Assembly (NCBI RefSeq): GCF_947502895.1
Contig: NZ_CANNBM010000002.1
Span: forward strand, 186,001 to 250,000
Reading direction: 5' to 3'
DNA from: an uncultured Sulfitobacter sp.
GTDB taxonomy: Bacteria > Pseudomonadota > Alphaproteobacteria > Rhodobacterales > Rhodobacteraceae
DNA: 64,000 bases
Every line of letters starts with the position of its first letter. The first letter of the stretch is position 1. The notes below the pieces were generated by a model. It searched no databases. It was not told where the DNA came from and saw only the letters and a program-made list of their open reading frames with translations. The translations under genes were made by a program, and so were the position numbers. Positions 8,865 through 18,806 of this stretch are shown here, piece after piece.

Positions 8865-10085
8865 ATGCCTCTCAGTGATATCAAGGTCCGAAACCTCAAA
8901 GCCGCAGAAAAACAGTACAAGGTCAGCGATTTTGAGGGCCTGTTTATCATGATTAAGACAAGTGGGTCTAAGTCATGGCGCTTTAAGTACCGGATGAGCG
9001 GCAAAGAAAAACTTCTCGTCATTGGCGACTACCCCGCCCACAGCTTGGCGCAAGCGCGTAAAGCTCGTGACGCGGCAAAGGCCTTGTTAGCGCAGGGGAT
9101 TGATCCCAACGAATCCAAGCAGGAAGAAAAACGAATAAAGGAAGCCGCCAAAGGCGAGACATTTGCGAAACTAGGGCAAGCGTTTTTAGCCAAGCAACGC
9201 CAAGAGGGTAAGTCTAAAGCCACCTTGGATAAGACGGAATACCACCTCAAGCTTGCCAACCAAGGTTTCGGACACAAACCAATCTCCGAAATCACAGCGC
9301 CAACGATACTTAAAACCCTGCGCAAAGTGGAAGCTAAAGGCCACTACGAGACCGCCCACCGGCTCCGCGCCCGCATTGGCTCTGTCTTTCGCTATGCAGT
9401 GGCGAGTGGCGTTGCGGAAGTTGACCCTACATATGCGCTACGAGACGCCCTAATCCGCCCAACCCGTGTCCACCGCGCCGCTATCACAGACCCTAAGGCG
9501 CTGGGCCAACTGATGCGCGAAATAGAACATTTCGACGGCCAAGCCACAACGCGGATCGGACTTCAACTGCTGGCAATCCTCGCACAGCGCCCCGGAGAGA
9601 TCCGCAATGCAAAGTGGGCCGAGTTCGACTTTGCTAACAAAATATGGGCCATTCCTGCCGAGAAGATGAAAATGCGCCGTGACCATCTTGTTCCCCTTCC
9701 CGAACAAGCGATTGCTTTGCTGGATGAGCTGCGCAGAATGAACGGCAACGGCGAATACCTCTTCCCATCCTTGCGGACATGGAAGCGTCCTATGTCTGAA
9801 AACACGCTCAACGCAGCACTCCGGCGCATGGGTTACTCCGGCGACGAGATGACCGCGCATGGATTTAGAGCAAGCTTTTCAACCTTGGCCAATGAAAGCG
9901 GTCTTTGGCACGCAGACGCAATTGAGCGAGCGCTTGCCCATGTAGAAAAGAACGAGGTTCGCCGAGCATACGCTCGCGGCGAACATTGGGATGAACGTGT
10001 TCGCCTTGCGGATTGGTGGGCCGATTACCTCGAGCAGATAAAAAACTCTATTCAGAATCTTACAGGAAGATCGCATGCCGAATGA
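8865..10085 (+). CDS. int: P4-type tyrosine integrase of the tRNA-Thr island
   Basis: A 406-residue site-specific recombinase. The N-terminal DUF4102-type arm-binding domain covers residues 1-85 (KVSDFEGLFIMIK, KYRMSGKEKLLVIGDYP), the core-binding domain 98-190 and the catalytic domain 205-390. The catalytic set is visible: Arg242 (AQRPGEIR), His332-x-x-Arg335 (AHGFRAS), His359 (LAHVEKN) and nucleophile Tyr369 (RRAYARG). It reads away from tRNA-Thr, as expected for elements that integrate in a tRNA 3' end. No clear Shine-Dalgarno sequence precedes the ATG; a TACCCCC motif is found there instead. The protein appears intact, so the element may still be excisable. Confidence 0.93.
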   Translation: MPLSDIKVRNLKAAEKQYKVSDFEGLFIMIKTSGSKSWRFKYRMSGKEKLLVIGDYPAHSLAQARKARDAAKALLAQGIDPNESKQEEKRIKEAAKGETFAKLGQAFLAKQRQEGKSKATLDKTEYHLKLANQGFGHKPISEITAPTILKTLRKVEAKGHYETAHRLRARIGSVFRYAVASGVAEVDPTYALRDALIRPTRVHRAAITDPKALGQLMREIEHFDGQATTRIGLQLLAILAQRPGEIRNAKWAEFDFANKIWAIPAEKMKMRRDHLVPLPEQAIALLDELRRMNGNGEYLFPSLRTWKRPMSENTLNAALRRMGYSGDEMTAHGFRASFSTLANESGLWHADAIERALAHVEKNEVRRAYARGEHWDERVRLADWWADYLEQIKNSIQNLTGRSHAE

Positions 10086-10170
10086 CAAATTGAGCTACCC
10101 CCCGAAATTCGGACACTGACGTAAGCTGCGATTTGTAGTTTGCTGATCTTCAACACGAAGGAGATCAGAC

Positions 10171-10464
10171 ATGTCGAAACGGAAGCAACATTACCCAGAA
10201 TTCAAGGCCAAGGTCGCGTTGGAGGCGCTGAAGGGCGAAGAGACGGTGAGCGAGCTGGCCAGTCGGTTCGGGGTTCACCCGACGATGATCCACCAATGAA
10301 AGCGGGCCTTGCTTGAGGGCGCATCCGGCGTATTTGAGCGCGGTGGCCGGAAGACACCGGAAGTCGATGAAGAGCAGGTCAAAGACCTGCACGCCAAAAT
10401 TGGGGAGTTGGCCGTCGCCAATGATTTTTCGGCCAGAAAGCTCAAGCCTTGGACCGGCAAGTGA
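10171..10464 (+). pseudogene. IS3 orfA, interrupted by a nonsense codon
   Basis: The frame encodes the helix-turn-helix protein of an IS3 element (MSKRKQHYPEFKAKVALEAL, SELASRFGVHP). Codon 43 (10297-10299) is TGA where related proteins have Trp (IHQ-stop-KRALLEG), so the product is cut to 42 residues. The rest of the frame is intact to a stop at 10462-10464. Without OrfA, the OrfAB fusion transposase made by -1 frameshifting cannot form, so this copy is probably not autonomous. Confidence 0.8.
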
Positions 10465-11348
10465 GGCATAAGATGATTGAGCCCTCCAATTCTAATCTGT
10501 CCATCGGCAAGCAGTGCAAGCTGTTTTCGATCTCACGGTCATCGTTTTACTATGAGGCCAAGGGCGAGACGGAGCTGAATCTCGATCTGATGCGTATAAT
10601 CGACAAACAGTTCCTGGAGACGCCATTTTACGGTGTGCGGCAGATGACGTGGCACCTGCGCAATGAGAGTTATCTCGTGAACGAGAAGCGCATCCGCCGT
10701 CTCATGCGGCTCATGGGTTTGATGCCGATCTATCAAAAGCCCAATACCAGCAAAGCCGCAAAGGGGCACAAGATTTACCCCTACTTGTTGCGTGGCCTTC
10801 GCGTGGATCGGCCTAATCAGGTCTGGTGCGCTGACATTACCTATCTGCCAATGCGGCGTGGCTTTCTGTATCTGGTTGCCATCATGGACTGGCACACGCG
10901 TAAGGTTCTGGCTTGGCGGATATCAAATACGTTGGAGGCAGAGTTTTGCGTCGATGCGTTAAACGAAGCGATCCACAAGTTCGGCCCACCGGAGATTATG
11001 AGCACGGACCAGGGCAGCCAATTCACATCTTTTGCGTGGACGGATCGGCTGCGCCGGTCAAATGTTCGCATATCAATGGATGGCAAAGGCCGCTTCCTCG
11101 ACAACATCTTCGTCGAACGGCTGTGGCGATCCCTGAAATACGAATGCGTCTATCTGCATGCCTGGGAGACCGGATCAGAGGCCAAAGCTGGCGTCCGGAA
11201 ATGGATCAAGTTCTACAATCACAAACGTCCACATTCCTCACTTGGCGGCAAGCCACCCGCCGTGGTCTACTGGCAGAGAAATGAAACAACCAACCCCGAT
11301 CAGCAGGTGCAAAGAGTAGCTTTAATTACGCCAGATACTGTCCAATAA
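10449..11348 (+). CDS. IS3-family transposase OrfB (DDE domain)
   Basis: A 299-residue integrase-core transposase. An N-terminal HTH_21-type segment (LDLMRIIDKQFLETPFYGVRQM) precedes the catalytic rve domain. The catalytic triad is Asp129 (WCADITYL), Asp187 (STDQGSQF) and Glu223 (FVERLWRSLKYE), with the standard 35-residue D-E spacing. It overlaps orfA by 16 bases in the -1 frame, as needed for programmed frameshifting. The protein itself looks complete, but its partner frame has a stop codon. Initiation at 10449 is arbitrary because natural expression is as a fusion. Confidence 0.88.
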   Translation: MDRQVRHKMIEPSNSNLSIGKQCKLFSISRSSFYYEAKGETELNLDLMRIIDKQFLETPFYGVRQMTWHLRNESYLVNEKRIRRLMRLMGLMPIYQKPNTSKAAKGHKIYPYLLRGLRVDRPNQVWCADITYLPMRRGFLYLVAIMDWHTRKVLAWRISNTLEAEFCVDALNEAIHKFGPPEIMSTDQGSQFTSFAWTDRLRRSNVRISMDGKGRFLDNIFVERLWRSLKYECVYLHAWETGSEAKAGVRKWIKFYNHKRPHSSLGGKPPAVVYWQRNETTNPDQQVQRVALITPDTVQ

Positions 11349-11381
11349 ATGGGGAGTAGCTCAGTACCGGAGCCTCCCCAC

Positions 11382-14300
11382 TTAGCCGAAAACAAAGTCC
11401 ACTTCCGCAAGAGCAGCCATTCCGATTCCGGCAAGAGTTATTTCGACCCCCTGATCAACAAAGCGAACGTCTGCACCTGCGGCCGACATATGCGCCAGCG
11501 CGTCCGCGTGGGTGACATAGCCAAAGCCATTGAACTGCACCGTGTCCCAGCTGTCGATCTGCAAGACCGTGTCATGGCCGTCTTGTGCTGCGTCAAAGAC
11601 AAATGTGTCCGCAGAAAAGCCACCGACAACGATGTCGTCGCCTGTCCCGCCGTGCAGAATGCTGCCGTCGTTTGACAGGATATAGTTGTCGAAGGCCACT
11701 GTAGTGCTGGCGATAAATTCTTGGCTTTGAGCAAAACCGCGCACAATGTCTTCGCGCTTGCCGCCATTTGCAATCACATCCAACCAACCGTTCAACCCAG
11801 CCGTATCAGCCGCCCGATTCAATACGTTTTGATAGAGCTGGTTGATGAAACCAGTATCGCCTAGCGCGCCATACGTATTCTGGAACTCAGCCGAATTGGT
11901 GAAGCCCGCCGCAATCGCTGTATAGGCCTGACCTGCCCCCAATTGTGCGCTCCACCCCTCTAGCCCGCCAGCGTCGGGCGCGCGGTCCAGTGTGGCGCGG
12001 TAGAGACGGTAGATATCATCAAGATAGTTTGCCTGCTGGCGCAAAGACAGGCCGCTTGAGAAGGCATCGGCCATCGCCGCAGTGCTGGCCTTGAATTCAG
12101 TACTTTCGGAAAACCCGATAACAACCTGCGCGCGGCTGGCCCCGTCCGCCAGATTGGCAAGCCAGCCGTTCAAACCGGCGGTGTCGGGCGCACGGTCAAG
12201 AACGTTGTTATACAGCAACGTCACAAAGTCAGCATCATCCAGACTGCCATATACATTCCGAAATTCCTGCGAGCCGACAAACCCTGCCACCACCGCCAGC
12301 GGGGTCATCCGGCCCGACCCAAGCTCGGCAACCCACGCCTCAAAGCCGCCACTATCGGGCGTGCGGCCCAGCGTCGCCTGATAAATGCGGTAGACCTGCC
12401 CCCCCGCCAGATCAACTGCATCAACGGTTGTACTGCTCATCAAGATGTCATCGCCAGCCCCACCAAACAAGGTATCATGCCCCTGTCCGCCGATCAGCAA
12501 ATCGTCACCGCCCGCGGGTGCTGGTGCGTTTTGTACCGCCACGATGCTGAAATGTGCGTCAAACACGACACCAGCTGCCAGTTCATCCTGCGGGTAGGCT
12601 GATAGTTCGGCAAAATAGCTGCCCGATTGCTCAATCTCGACGTCGAGAAACGGTTCACGCCCGTTTGCGCTGCCGCTTCCGCCAAGAGAGGTGTCGGCGT
12701 CATCGTTGCTGGCGACCGCGTTGCCTTCTTGATCAAAGAGACGCAAATAACCGTCAATCTCCGTGCTGCCTTGCCGCATACCGTCAATATCGATCACAAG
12801 GCGGTCGCCCGACAACAGGTCAAAATGGTAGTATGCGAAACCTGCCTCGGGCATCTGTTCGCTGATTGTCACATGCGGGATCGTAGAGCTTTGCAAAATG
12901 GCATCGTTCTGGAAAAGGCTGAAACCGCTATCCACGCGCACCGCCGTCTGGCCCGTGCGCACGTCATGCGGAACTGCAACCGTACGTGCCCCGTATAATA
13001 TTCCATCGCCGTCCGCGAACCTCTGCACAGGCGTGCTGGTCAGGCTTTGCACCCTATCTCCGTACAGTAGGTCATCTCCGTTTGCGCCGCGCAACACGTC
13101 ATTCCCACTCATCCCCATAAGCGTATCGTTCCCAATATCGCCTTGCAGCGTATCACCGCTGTTAGTGCCCAAAAGGTCAAGGTGGATGCCCGTCACAACG
13201 GCGCTACTGCCCGATTGCACAGTCTCGCTAAACCCGCTGCCATCATTGTAGCTGACCTTGACTGCCAGACGCGTGCCAAGGTCTGCATCGCTCACGCGGT
13301 AGGTCGCGCCCGTGGCATCGGAAATTTCAGCAAAATTACGCAGCCACTGATATGTCAGAACACCCAAACCGTCAGAATCAGCAAGTGCGGAAGCGTCAGC
13401 GGTCAGCAGCCCGCCTTGTACCGCATTCCCGTTTAGCCGCACCTCACCCGTTGGGGCGTAATTTTCGCCCTGAACATGCGCTGTGGCGTCGGATCTGACG
13501 GTTTCAACCGTATCGTAGCCGTCGGTATATGTGACTTCGACAGAGATCGTTGCCCCCACCTGCGCTTGTTGCACCAGATATGCGTTATTTGTTGCCCCTG
13601 CGATCGCATTAGCCCCAGAAAACCACTGATAAGAGAATGTGCCCAAACCGTCGGCGTCTATAATCCCCGAGGCATCGGCTTGTAGGTATTCGTTGATCGC
13701 TGGGCGACCGGTAACGGCAACCTGCCCCAAAGGGGCCGCATTGGTATTTGTTATCATCCAGTCGAATTCGGCCTCGGCTGTGCCCTCAAACCCGTCATCC
13801 ACTGTGACGCGCAATTGGTGGGCATACGTGTTGGGCAACAACGCCCCCGTCACCAGGCCCGTTTGCGCATCGACACTGACCCCTGATGGCAGGCCACGCA
13901 CGTTATAGGTCAACGCATCGCCATCAGCATCCGAAAAATACTGCGAGAGGTCAAAGGATATGGGGCCTTCGGCGGTATTCACTGACTGCGGATCTGTCGA
14001 CACGGGTGCCGTGTTTTCGTCGATCTCCTGCAAGCGTGCGACCGAGATCTCCGTGCCCCAAAACCTGAGCGTTTCGACACCTGTCAGCGTATCGATCCCG
14101 AAGTCTGATTTGAGGATCACACCTTCGTTAGTATAGGTGCGGGTAGTCTCGTCCCTATTGGCCGAGATGTACACAACATCGCTGCCCGAGCCCCCGATCA
14201 GCAAATCGTCACCGCCATCAATCCGCAGCGTGTCGTCCCCGCTGCCACCATACAGCGTGTCGGCACCATCGCCACCATTCAGGGAGTCGTTGCCCGCTTG

Positions 14301-17300
14301 CCCCCTTACCTCGTCGTTACCATCGCCCGCAAAGATCGTGTCGTTGTCACCGCCCCCGAACAAGGCATCCGCACCCGCAGCACCTGTGATTGAATCCGCA
14401 CCAGAACCTCCGGTGATGGTATCACGACCATCTCCGCCCCGCAGCACGTCGTCGCCACCGCCGCCCTCAATCTCGCTGGTCTGGGTGCGTGCGGAAATCG
14501 TATCCGCGCCCCGTCCCCCGATGATCGAGAGGTGCTCGAACCCTGAAAAATAGCTTGTATTCGTCTCGTCAGAAACGCTCAACGAGGGGGTCGTGCTATA
14601 GGATTGCTGAAGGTTAAGGTCAGAGGTGTAGTCAGAGAAATCAAGCGTCAAGCTGTCGATGCCGTCGCCTGTACCAACGCCGGCACCTGCAATACCAAAC
14701 TCTTCGTTGAAGATGTAGATGACAGTATCGTCGCCGTCACCAGTATATAACGACAGTGCCTCGATGCTGCGCAACATTGTGCCATCAGACAAGGTCTGAT
14801 CCGTGCCCGTGGCCGTTGCATCAAACAGCATCGTGAGGTCTTTTGTCACGTCGTAGCGCGTGACAGAGGCGCGGTCATGCCCTTCGCCCCCGTCCAGCAA
14901 CGCATCACGGTCCGATGACCTAAGAGAGTCGTCGCCCGCCGCAGCGTTGAGCGTATCAAACCCTGAACCGCCGTCCAGCGTGTCATCACCACTGCCACCA
15001 TAAAGTGTGTCGGCACCGGCGTCACCGCGCAGGGAGTCGTTGCCCGCCTGCCCTCTGACCTCGTCATCACCATCGCCCGCATAGATTGTGTCGTTGTCAC
15101 CGCCCCCGAACAAGGCATCCGCACCCGCAGCACCTGTGATTGAATCCGCACCAGAACCTCCGGTGATGGTATCACGACCATCTCCGCCCCGCAGTACATC
15201 GTCGCCACCGCCGCCCTCAATCTCGCTGGTCTGGGTGCGTGCGGAAATCGTATCCGCGCCCCGTCCCCCGATGATCGAGAGGTGCTCGAACCCTGAAAAA
15301 TAGCTTGCATTCGTCTCGTCAGAAACGCTCAACGAGGGGGTCGTGCTATAGGATTGCTGAAGGTTAAGGTCAGAGGTGTAGTCAGAGAAATCAAGCGTCA
15401 AGCTGTCGATGCCGTCGCCTGTGCCAACGCCGGCACCTGCAATACCAAACTCTTCGTTGAAGATGTAGATGACAGTATCGTCGCCGTCACCAGTATATAA
15501 CGACAGTGCCTCGATGCTGCGCAACACTGTGCCATCAGACAAGGTCTGATCCGTGCCCATGGCCGTTGCATCAAACAGCATCGTGAGGTCGTTTGTCACG
15601 TCGTAGCGCGTGACAGAGGCCCGGTCATGCCCTTCGCCCCCGTCCAGCAACGCATCACGGTCCGATGACCTAAGAGAGTCGTCGCCCGCCGCAGCGTTGA
15701 GCGTATCAAACCCTGAACCGCCGTCCAGCGTGTCATCACCACTGCTCCCCGACAACACGTCAGCACCGGCGTCGCCGTTCATCAGATCATTACCTGCGCC
15801 CCCATAGACCTTGTCATTACCATCGCCGCCATAAATCCAGTCGCTCCCATCATTCCCAAACAAAAGGTCGTTGCCAGCATCGCCCCTGAGCGTGTCTTTG
15901 CCACCCTCGCCGCGCAGTACATCTGCGCCATCGCCCCCTCTGACGCTATCGTCATCTGCACCGCCATATAGCGTGTCCTTGCCGTCTTCGCCGTAAAGCC
16001 TGTCCGCGCCGTCATCGCCATAGACAAGATCGTCGCCCGCATCGCCGTCGAGGCTGTCCGCCCCGTCGCCCCCATAGAGCGTGTCATTACCGTCGCCACC
16101 CCGCAAGATGTCGTTGCCTTCATTGCCTTGCAAAAGGTCTTCGTCATCGCTCCCCGACAACAGGTCATCGCCCAGTCCCCCGTCGAGCGTGTCGCGGCCT
16201 TCCCCGCCATAAAGCGTATCGTTCCCCGAGCCGCCTTTGACGGTATCGTCACCGTTGTCGCCGGCGATATAGTCATTACCAGAGCCGCCCAGAAGGCTGT
16301 CGTTGCCGTCGCCTCCGCCTAGCCAGTCATCACCGTTTTGCCCCAGAACCGTGTCGTTGCCATCGTCGCCATATAGGCTGTCAGCCGCCGCGCCGCCCTG
16401 AACCGCATCATCGCCATTACCGCCGCGCACCAGATCGGCACCCAGCCCACCCGACAAGACGTCAGCACCCTCCGCGCCGTAAAGAGAGTCATCGCCGATG
16501 CCTCCTTTGAGGGTATTGCCTTTGTCATTCCCCTCAAGCCGCAAACCGACAGCCCCCTGAGCGGTCAGGTGCTCGACGTAATTATCATCACGCAACTTGA
16601 TGTCGGCGCGTGTAAATATCGTGTCATCGCCGCCAGAAGCGACCTCGATTACAAGATCATCCGTGCTGTCCAAGTAGTAGACGTCATCGCCCGCAAGCCC
16701 CTCCAACGTGTCAGCACCGCCTGCGCCATTCAGGGTATTGTCGCCGGCATTGCCGACGATCTGCTGCGCCGTCATCGACCCTGTCAGCGCCAGATCCACA
16801 GTCGCATCTGCATTCGTCGCTTCGATCCGCTCAATCTCGAGCGCACCTGCGGCCGTAAAATCAACACTTGTGCGCAAAGTATCGTCACCACCATCATCCA
16901 TAATGGTGATCTCAGACGTGCTAACGAAATAGAGATCGTCGCCCATACCGCCGTCGAGTGTATCACGCCCCGTGCCTGAATAAAGCGTATCAGCGCCGTC
17001 TGCCCCTATCAGATGGTCGTTGCCTCTAAGGCCCAGCAAAACGTTACCGTTCTCGTTCCCTTCGAGGTAGTCTGCGTAGGCAGAGCCGATCACGCCTTCG
17101 ACGCTAGTCAAAACAAGTGGCGCCGCAGCATCGGATACCGAAGCAGAGCCATTTGCCAAATCGACCGTGACGCGGAACGAGCCGCTTGAAAGGCCCGCAT
17201 CGCGCGCAAGCCCGTCAAAGCTGACACGATCAATGCCTAATCCACCGTCAATACTGTCTGCGCCACCGCCCGAAAGAATAGTGTCGTCGCCGTCCCGCGC

Positions 17301-18578
17301 GCTGATGATCTCGGCCACCGCCGTACCTTCAACCACTTCGCCCGCGTTTGTGCCATTGACCACAGGGGTCAGCGTCCCGCCCAAAGCCTCCGCCTGCGCA
17401 AAGGTGAGGGTCTGGTCAGCAAAAACCAGCTGTTCCACATCGCTTTTGACAAGGTCGAGACCTTCGGCCGTTTGCACCAACAGGTCGCTGCCTTGGCGCT
17501 GGGTAACAGTCTGCGTGCTGTTGGCAGCAAAAACGGCACGGTCTGTGCCTTGCCCCCCGCTTAAAGTATCGTCGCCATCCCCACCGACCAGCGTGTCATT
17601 ACCGCTGCCCCCTTCGACGAAATCAAACCCCGCAAAAGCGGTTAGGCTATCTTGGCCCGCATTCCCGACAAGGCTATTGTCGCTGGAGTTGCCATTCACC
17701 GTGTCGTCGCCCGACCCGCCAACAGCGTTCTCGATCAACACACCATATGCGATGCTGTAGCCGCCTCTCAGACTTCCACTGGTGACATAGGAAAACCGTC
17801 CCAAGCCGCCCTCTTCAACCTCCAGCGTTGCAGCCCGCAGATCGATGACCGCGTCATGCGTTGCGGCGCTGAAATCTATCGCATCCACGCCGCCCGCGTC
17901 CCAAATAGATTGGGTTTCCGCGCTGGCGGTATAAGTGTCATCGCCTACCGCCGTTTGCGTATTCGCACCGTAGATGGATTGTAGTGCTGCGATATCCAGC
18001 GCCATCAGATTTGAAGGTCCGGTAATATACTGACTGTCCGGCAGTTCAAAAGGATCCCTTCGGCTGTAGGCCAATACCGAATAGTAGGCCGAATTAAAGC
18101 CGAAATCGCCTGCGGTCCCCCCTCCGGGTGCCTCCTGCTCAATAACACCAGGTAGAACCACGCCATCAAACGGGTGGCTAAGGCCCAAAGCATGGGCCAT
18201 CTCATGCCGGATCAACCGCTCACCCGAACCCTCAACCGTAATTCTGCCATAGCCGCCAAAGCCTGCGGCCCAGCTGCCTGCATCATCGGTCATGCGCAAT
18301 TTAATATCCGCGTTTTCAACGTCGTTTGTTTCAGTGAACGTCAAATCGCTTACGGCCGAAAAGACCTCCATATGGCTACGAAAGTCTTCGCGTTCGCTTG
18401 GGGTCCATTCGGTGGAGACACCGTCGCCGCCACCAAAAAGCCCAAAGGCCTCCCCCCCAGCGCCAAACGCATATGTCAGATCAGGATAGCTGGCGTAGTA
18501 GGTCAGCGCAAAGTCGCTCCGGTTAAGCGTACTTAGCAACGGGTGACCCACGCGAACGATATTTTCTGCACCTGCCAT
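11382..18578 (-). CDS. Giant RTX exoprotein with serralysin-like metalloprotease domain
   Basis: A 2398-residue secreted protein. Residues 1-215 form an M10 serralysin-like catalytic domain with the zinc motif HEMAHALGLSH (near residue 125) and LDIAALQSIYGAN; the Met-turn reads SVLAYS, with Leu where serralysins have Met. Calcium-binding RTX nonapeptides (GGxGxDxLx) fill most of about 215-1475 and include two near-identical 250-residue units. Then come a cadherin/He_PIG-like domain (about 1515-1615), two Ig-like repeats, a short RTX block, a beta-sandwich, two DUF4214 domains (about 2055-2305; YRATLDRAPDAGG) and a terminal RTX/secretion region. No N-terminal signal peptide, consistent with C-terminally signalled type I secretion. 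The start at 18578 follows AGAAGGGA; an upstream ATG at 18599 has no such site. It is the main cargo of the tRNA-Thr island. Confidence 0.9.
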   Translation of the reverse strand: MAGAENIVRVGHPLLSTLNRSDFALTYYASYPDLTYAFGAGGEAFGLFGGGDGVSTEWTPSEREDFRSHMEVFSAVSDLTFTETNDVENADIKLRMTDDAGSWAAGFGGYGRITVEGSGERLIRHEMAHALGLSHPFDGVVLPGVIEQEAPGGGTAGDFGFNSAYYSVLAYSRRDPFELPDSQYITGPSNLMALDIAALQSIYGANTQTAVGDDTYTASAETQSIWDAGGVDAIDFSAATHDAVIDLRAATLEVEEGGLGRFSYVTSGSLRGGYSIAYGVLIENAVGGSGDDTVNGNSSDNSLVGNAGQDSLTAFAGFDFVEGGSGNDTLVGGDGDDTLSGGQGTDRAVFAANSTQTVTQRQGSDLLVQTAEGLDLVKSDVEQLVFADQTLTFAQAEALGGTLTPVVNGTNAGEVVEGTAVAEIISARDGDDTILSGGGADSIDGGLGIDRVSFDGLARDAGLSSGSFRVTVDLANGSASVSDAAAPLVLTSVEGVIGSAYADYLEGNENGNVLLGLRGNDHLIGADGADTLYSGTGRDTLDGGMGDDLYFVSTSEITIMDDGGDDTLRTSVDFTAAGALEIERIEATNADATVDLALTGSMTAQQIVGNAGDNTLNGAGGADTLEGLAGDDVYYLDSTDDLVIEVASGGDDTIFTRADIKLRDDNYVEHLTAQGAVGLRLEGNDKGNTLKGGIGDDSLYGAEGADVLSGGLGADLVRGGNGDDAVQGGAAADSLYGDDGNDTVLGQNGDDWLGGGDGNDSLLGGSGNDYIAGDNGDDTVKGGSGNDTLYGGEGRDTLDGGLGDDLLSGSDDEDLLQGNEGNDILRGGDGNDTLYGGDGADSLDGDAGDDLVYGDDGADRLYGEDGKDTLYGGADDDSVRGGDGADVLRGEGGKDTLRGDAGNDLLFGNDGSDWIYGGDGNDKVYGGAGNDLMNGDAGADVLSGSSGDDTLDGGSGFDTLNAAAGDDSLRSSDRDALLDGGEGHDRASVTRYDVTNDLTMLFDATAMGTDQTLSDGTVLRSIEALSLYTGDGDDTVIYIFNEEFGIAGAGVGTGDGIDSLTLDFSDYTSDLNLQQSYSTTPSLSVSDETNASYFSGFEHLSIIGGRGADTISARTQTSEIEGGGGDDVLRGGDGRDTITGGSGADSITGAAGADALFGGGDNDTIYAGDGDDEVRGQAGNDSLRGDAGADTLYGGSGDDTLDGGSGFDTLNAAAGDDSLRSSDRDALLDGGEGHDRASVTRYDVTKDLTMLFDATATGTDQTLSDGTMLRSIEALSLYTGDGDDTVIYIFNEEFGIAGAGVGTGDGIDSLTLDFSDYTSDLNLQQSYSTTPSLSVSDETNTSYFSGFEHLSIIGGRGADTISARTQTSEIEGGGGDDVLRGGDGRDTITGGSGADSITGAAGADALFGGGDNDTIFAGDGNDEVRGQAGNDSLNGGDGADTLYGGSGDDTLRIDGGDDLLIGGSGSDVVYISANRDETTRTYTNEGVILKSDFGIDTLTGVETLRFWGTEISVARLQEIDENTAPVSTDPQSVNTAEGPISFDLSQYFSDADGDALTYNVRGLPSGVSVDAQTGLVTGALLPNTYAHQLRVTVDDGFEGTAEAEFDWMITNTNAAPLGQVAVTGRPAINEYLQADASGIIDADGLGTFSYQWFSGANAIAGATNNAYLVQQAQVGATISVEVTYTDGYDTVETVRSDATAHVQGENYAPTGEVRLNGNAVQGGLLTADASALADSDGLGVLTYQWLRNFAEISDATGATYRVSDADLGTRLAVKVSYNDGSGFSETVQSGSSAVVTGIHLDLLGTNSGDTLQGDIGNDTLMGMSGNDVLRGANGDDLLYGDRVQSLTSTPVQRFADGDGILYGARTVAVPHDVRTGQTAVRVDSGFSLFQNDAILQSSTIPHVTISEQMPEAGFAYYHFDLLSGDRLVIDIDGMRQGSTEIDGYLRLFDQEGNAVASNDDADTSLGGSGSANGREPFLDVEIEQSGSYFAELSAYPQDELAAGVVFDAHFSIVAVQNAPAPAGGDDLLIGGQGHDTLFGGAGDDILMSSTTVDAVDLAGGQVYRIYQATLGRTPDSGGFEAWVAELGSGRMTPLAVVAGFVGSQEFRNVYGSLDDADFVTLLYNNVLDRAPDTAGLNGWLANLADGASRAQVVIGFSESTEFKASTAAMADAFSSGLSLRQQANYLDDIYRLYRATLDRAPDAGGLEGWSAQLGAGQAYTAIAAGFTNSAEFQNTYGALGDTGFINQLYQNVLNRAADTAGLNGWLDVIANGGKREDIVRGFAQSQEFIASTTVAFDNYILSNDGSILHGGTGDDIVVGGFSADTFVFDAAQDGHDTVLQIDSWDTVQFNGFGYVTHADALAHMSAAGADVRFVDQGVEITLAGIGMAALAEVDFVFG
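14246..15745. repeat. Tandem duplication of a 750-base unit inside the giant RTX gene
   Basis: Two direct copies with a constant offset of exactly 750 bases (for example AGGGAGTCGT at 14281 and 15031; CCCTGAACCG at 14961 and 15711). Each encodes 250 residues holding RTX repeats and a non-RTX linker (DLTMLFDATA, IYIFNEEFGIAG). Most of the unit is nearly identical at DNA level, with only scattered substitutions. Exact borders are ambiguous because the copies are adjacent. Confidence 0.93.
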
Positions 18579-18806
18579 GAGAATTCCCTTCTGACCCATA
18601 TAGATTCTCGTGACGATAGACTTTGCGGGTATTCATTCATATTCCAATATGACGATTGCACAAAAAAAGGCGGCTGAAATCTGGGCTTTTAAGCGCTGGG
18701 GTGCGTACGACGGCAAAAGCCTGTGGTGATCATCACGAAGGGGCTTTGTTGAATTAAACGTTTGAAGGACGCTCTTCGCATTTGCCCGGACCGACTTGGC
18801 CTACGC

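Larger units (their letters stand above)
10091..11363 (+). mobile_element. IS3-family insertion sequence
   Basis: A 1273-base element bounded by imperfect terminal inverted repeats TGAGCTACCCCCC (left, 10091) and TGAGCTACTCCCC (right end read inward from 11363). It carries the typical overlapping orfA/orfB pair. The flanking triplets (AAT left, GTA right) do not match, so no target duplication is visible; this suggests a later rearrangement or an old insertion. It sits between the integrase stop and the end of the giant RTX gene. Confidence 0.85.

Noticed and set aside
11773..17600. CRISPR-like array suggested by regular short repeats
   Set aside because: The periodicity is 27 bases, i.e. 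nine codons, and encodes RTX nonapeptides in a single long frame; there are no conserved repeats with unrelated spacers.
14137..18536. Long open frames on the plus strand opposite the giant RTX gene
   Set aside because: They are Ser/Pro-rich mirror images of the repetitive GGxGxDxLx coding sequence and have no ribosome binding sites or family likeness.
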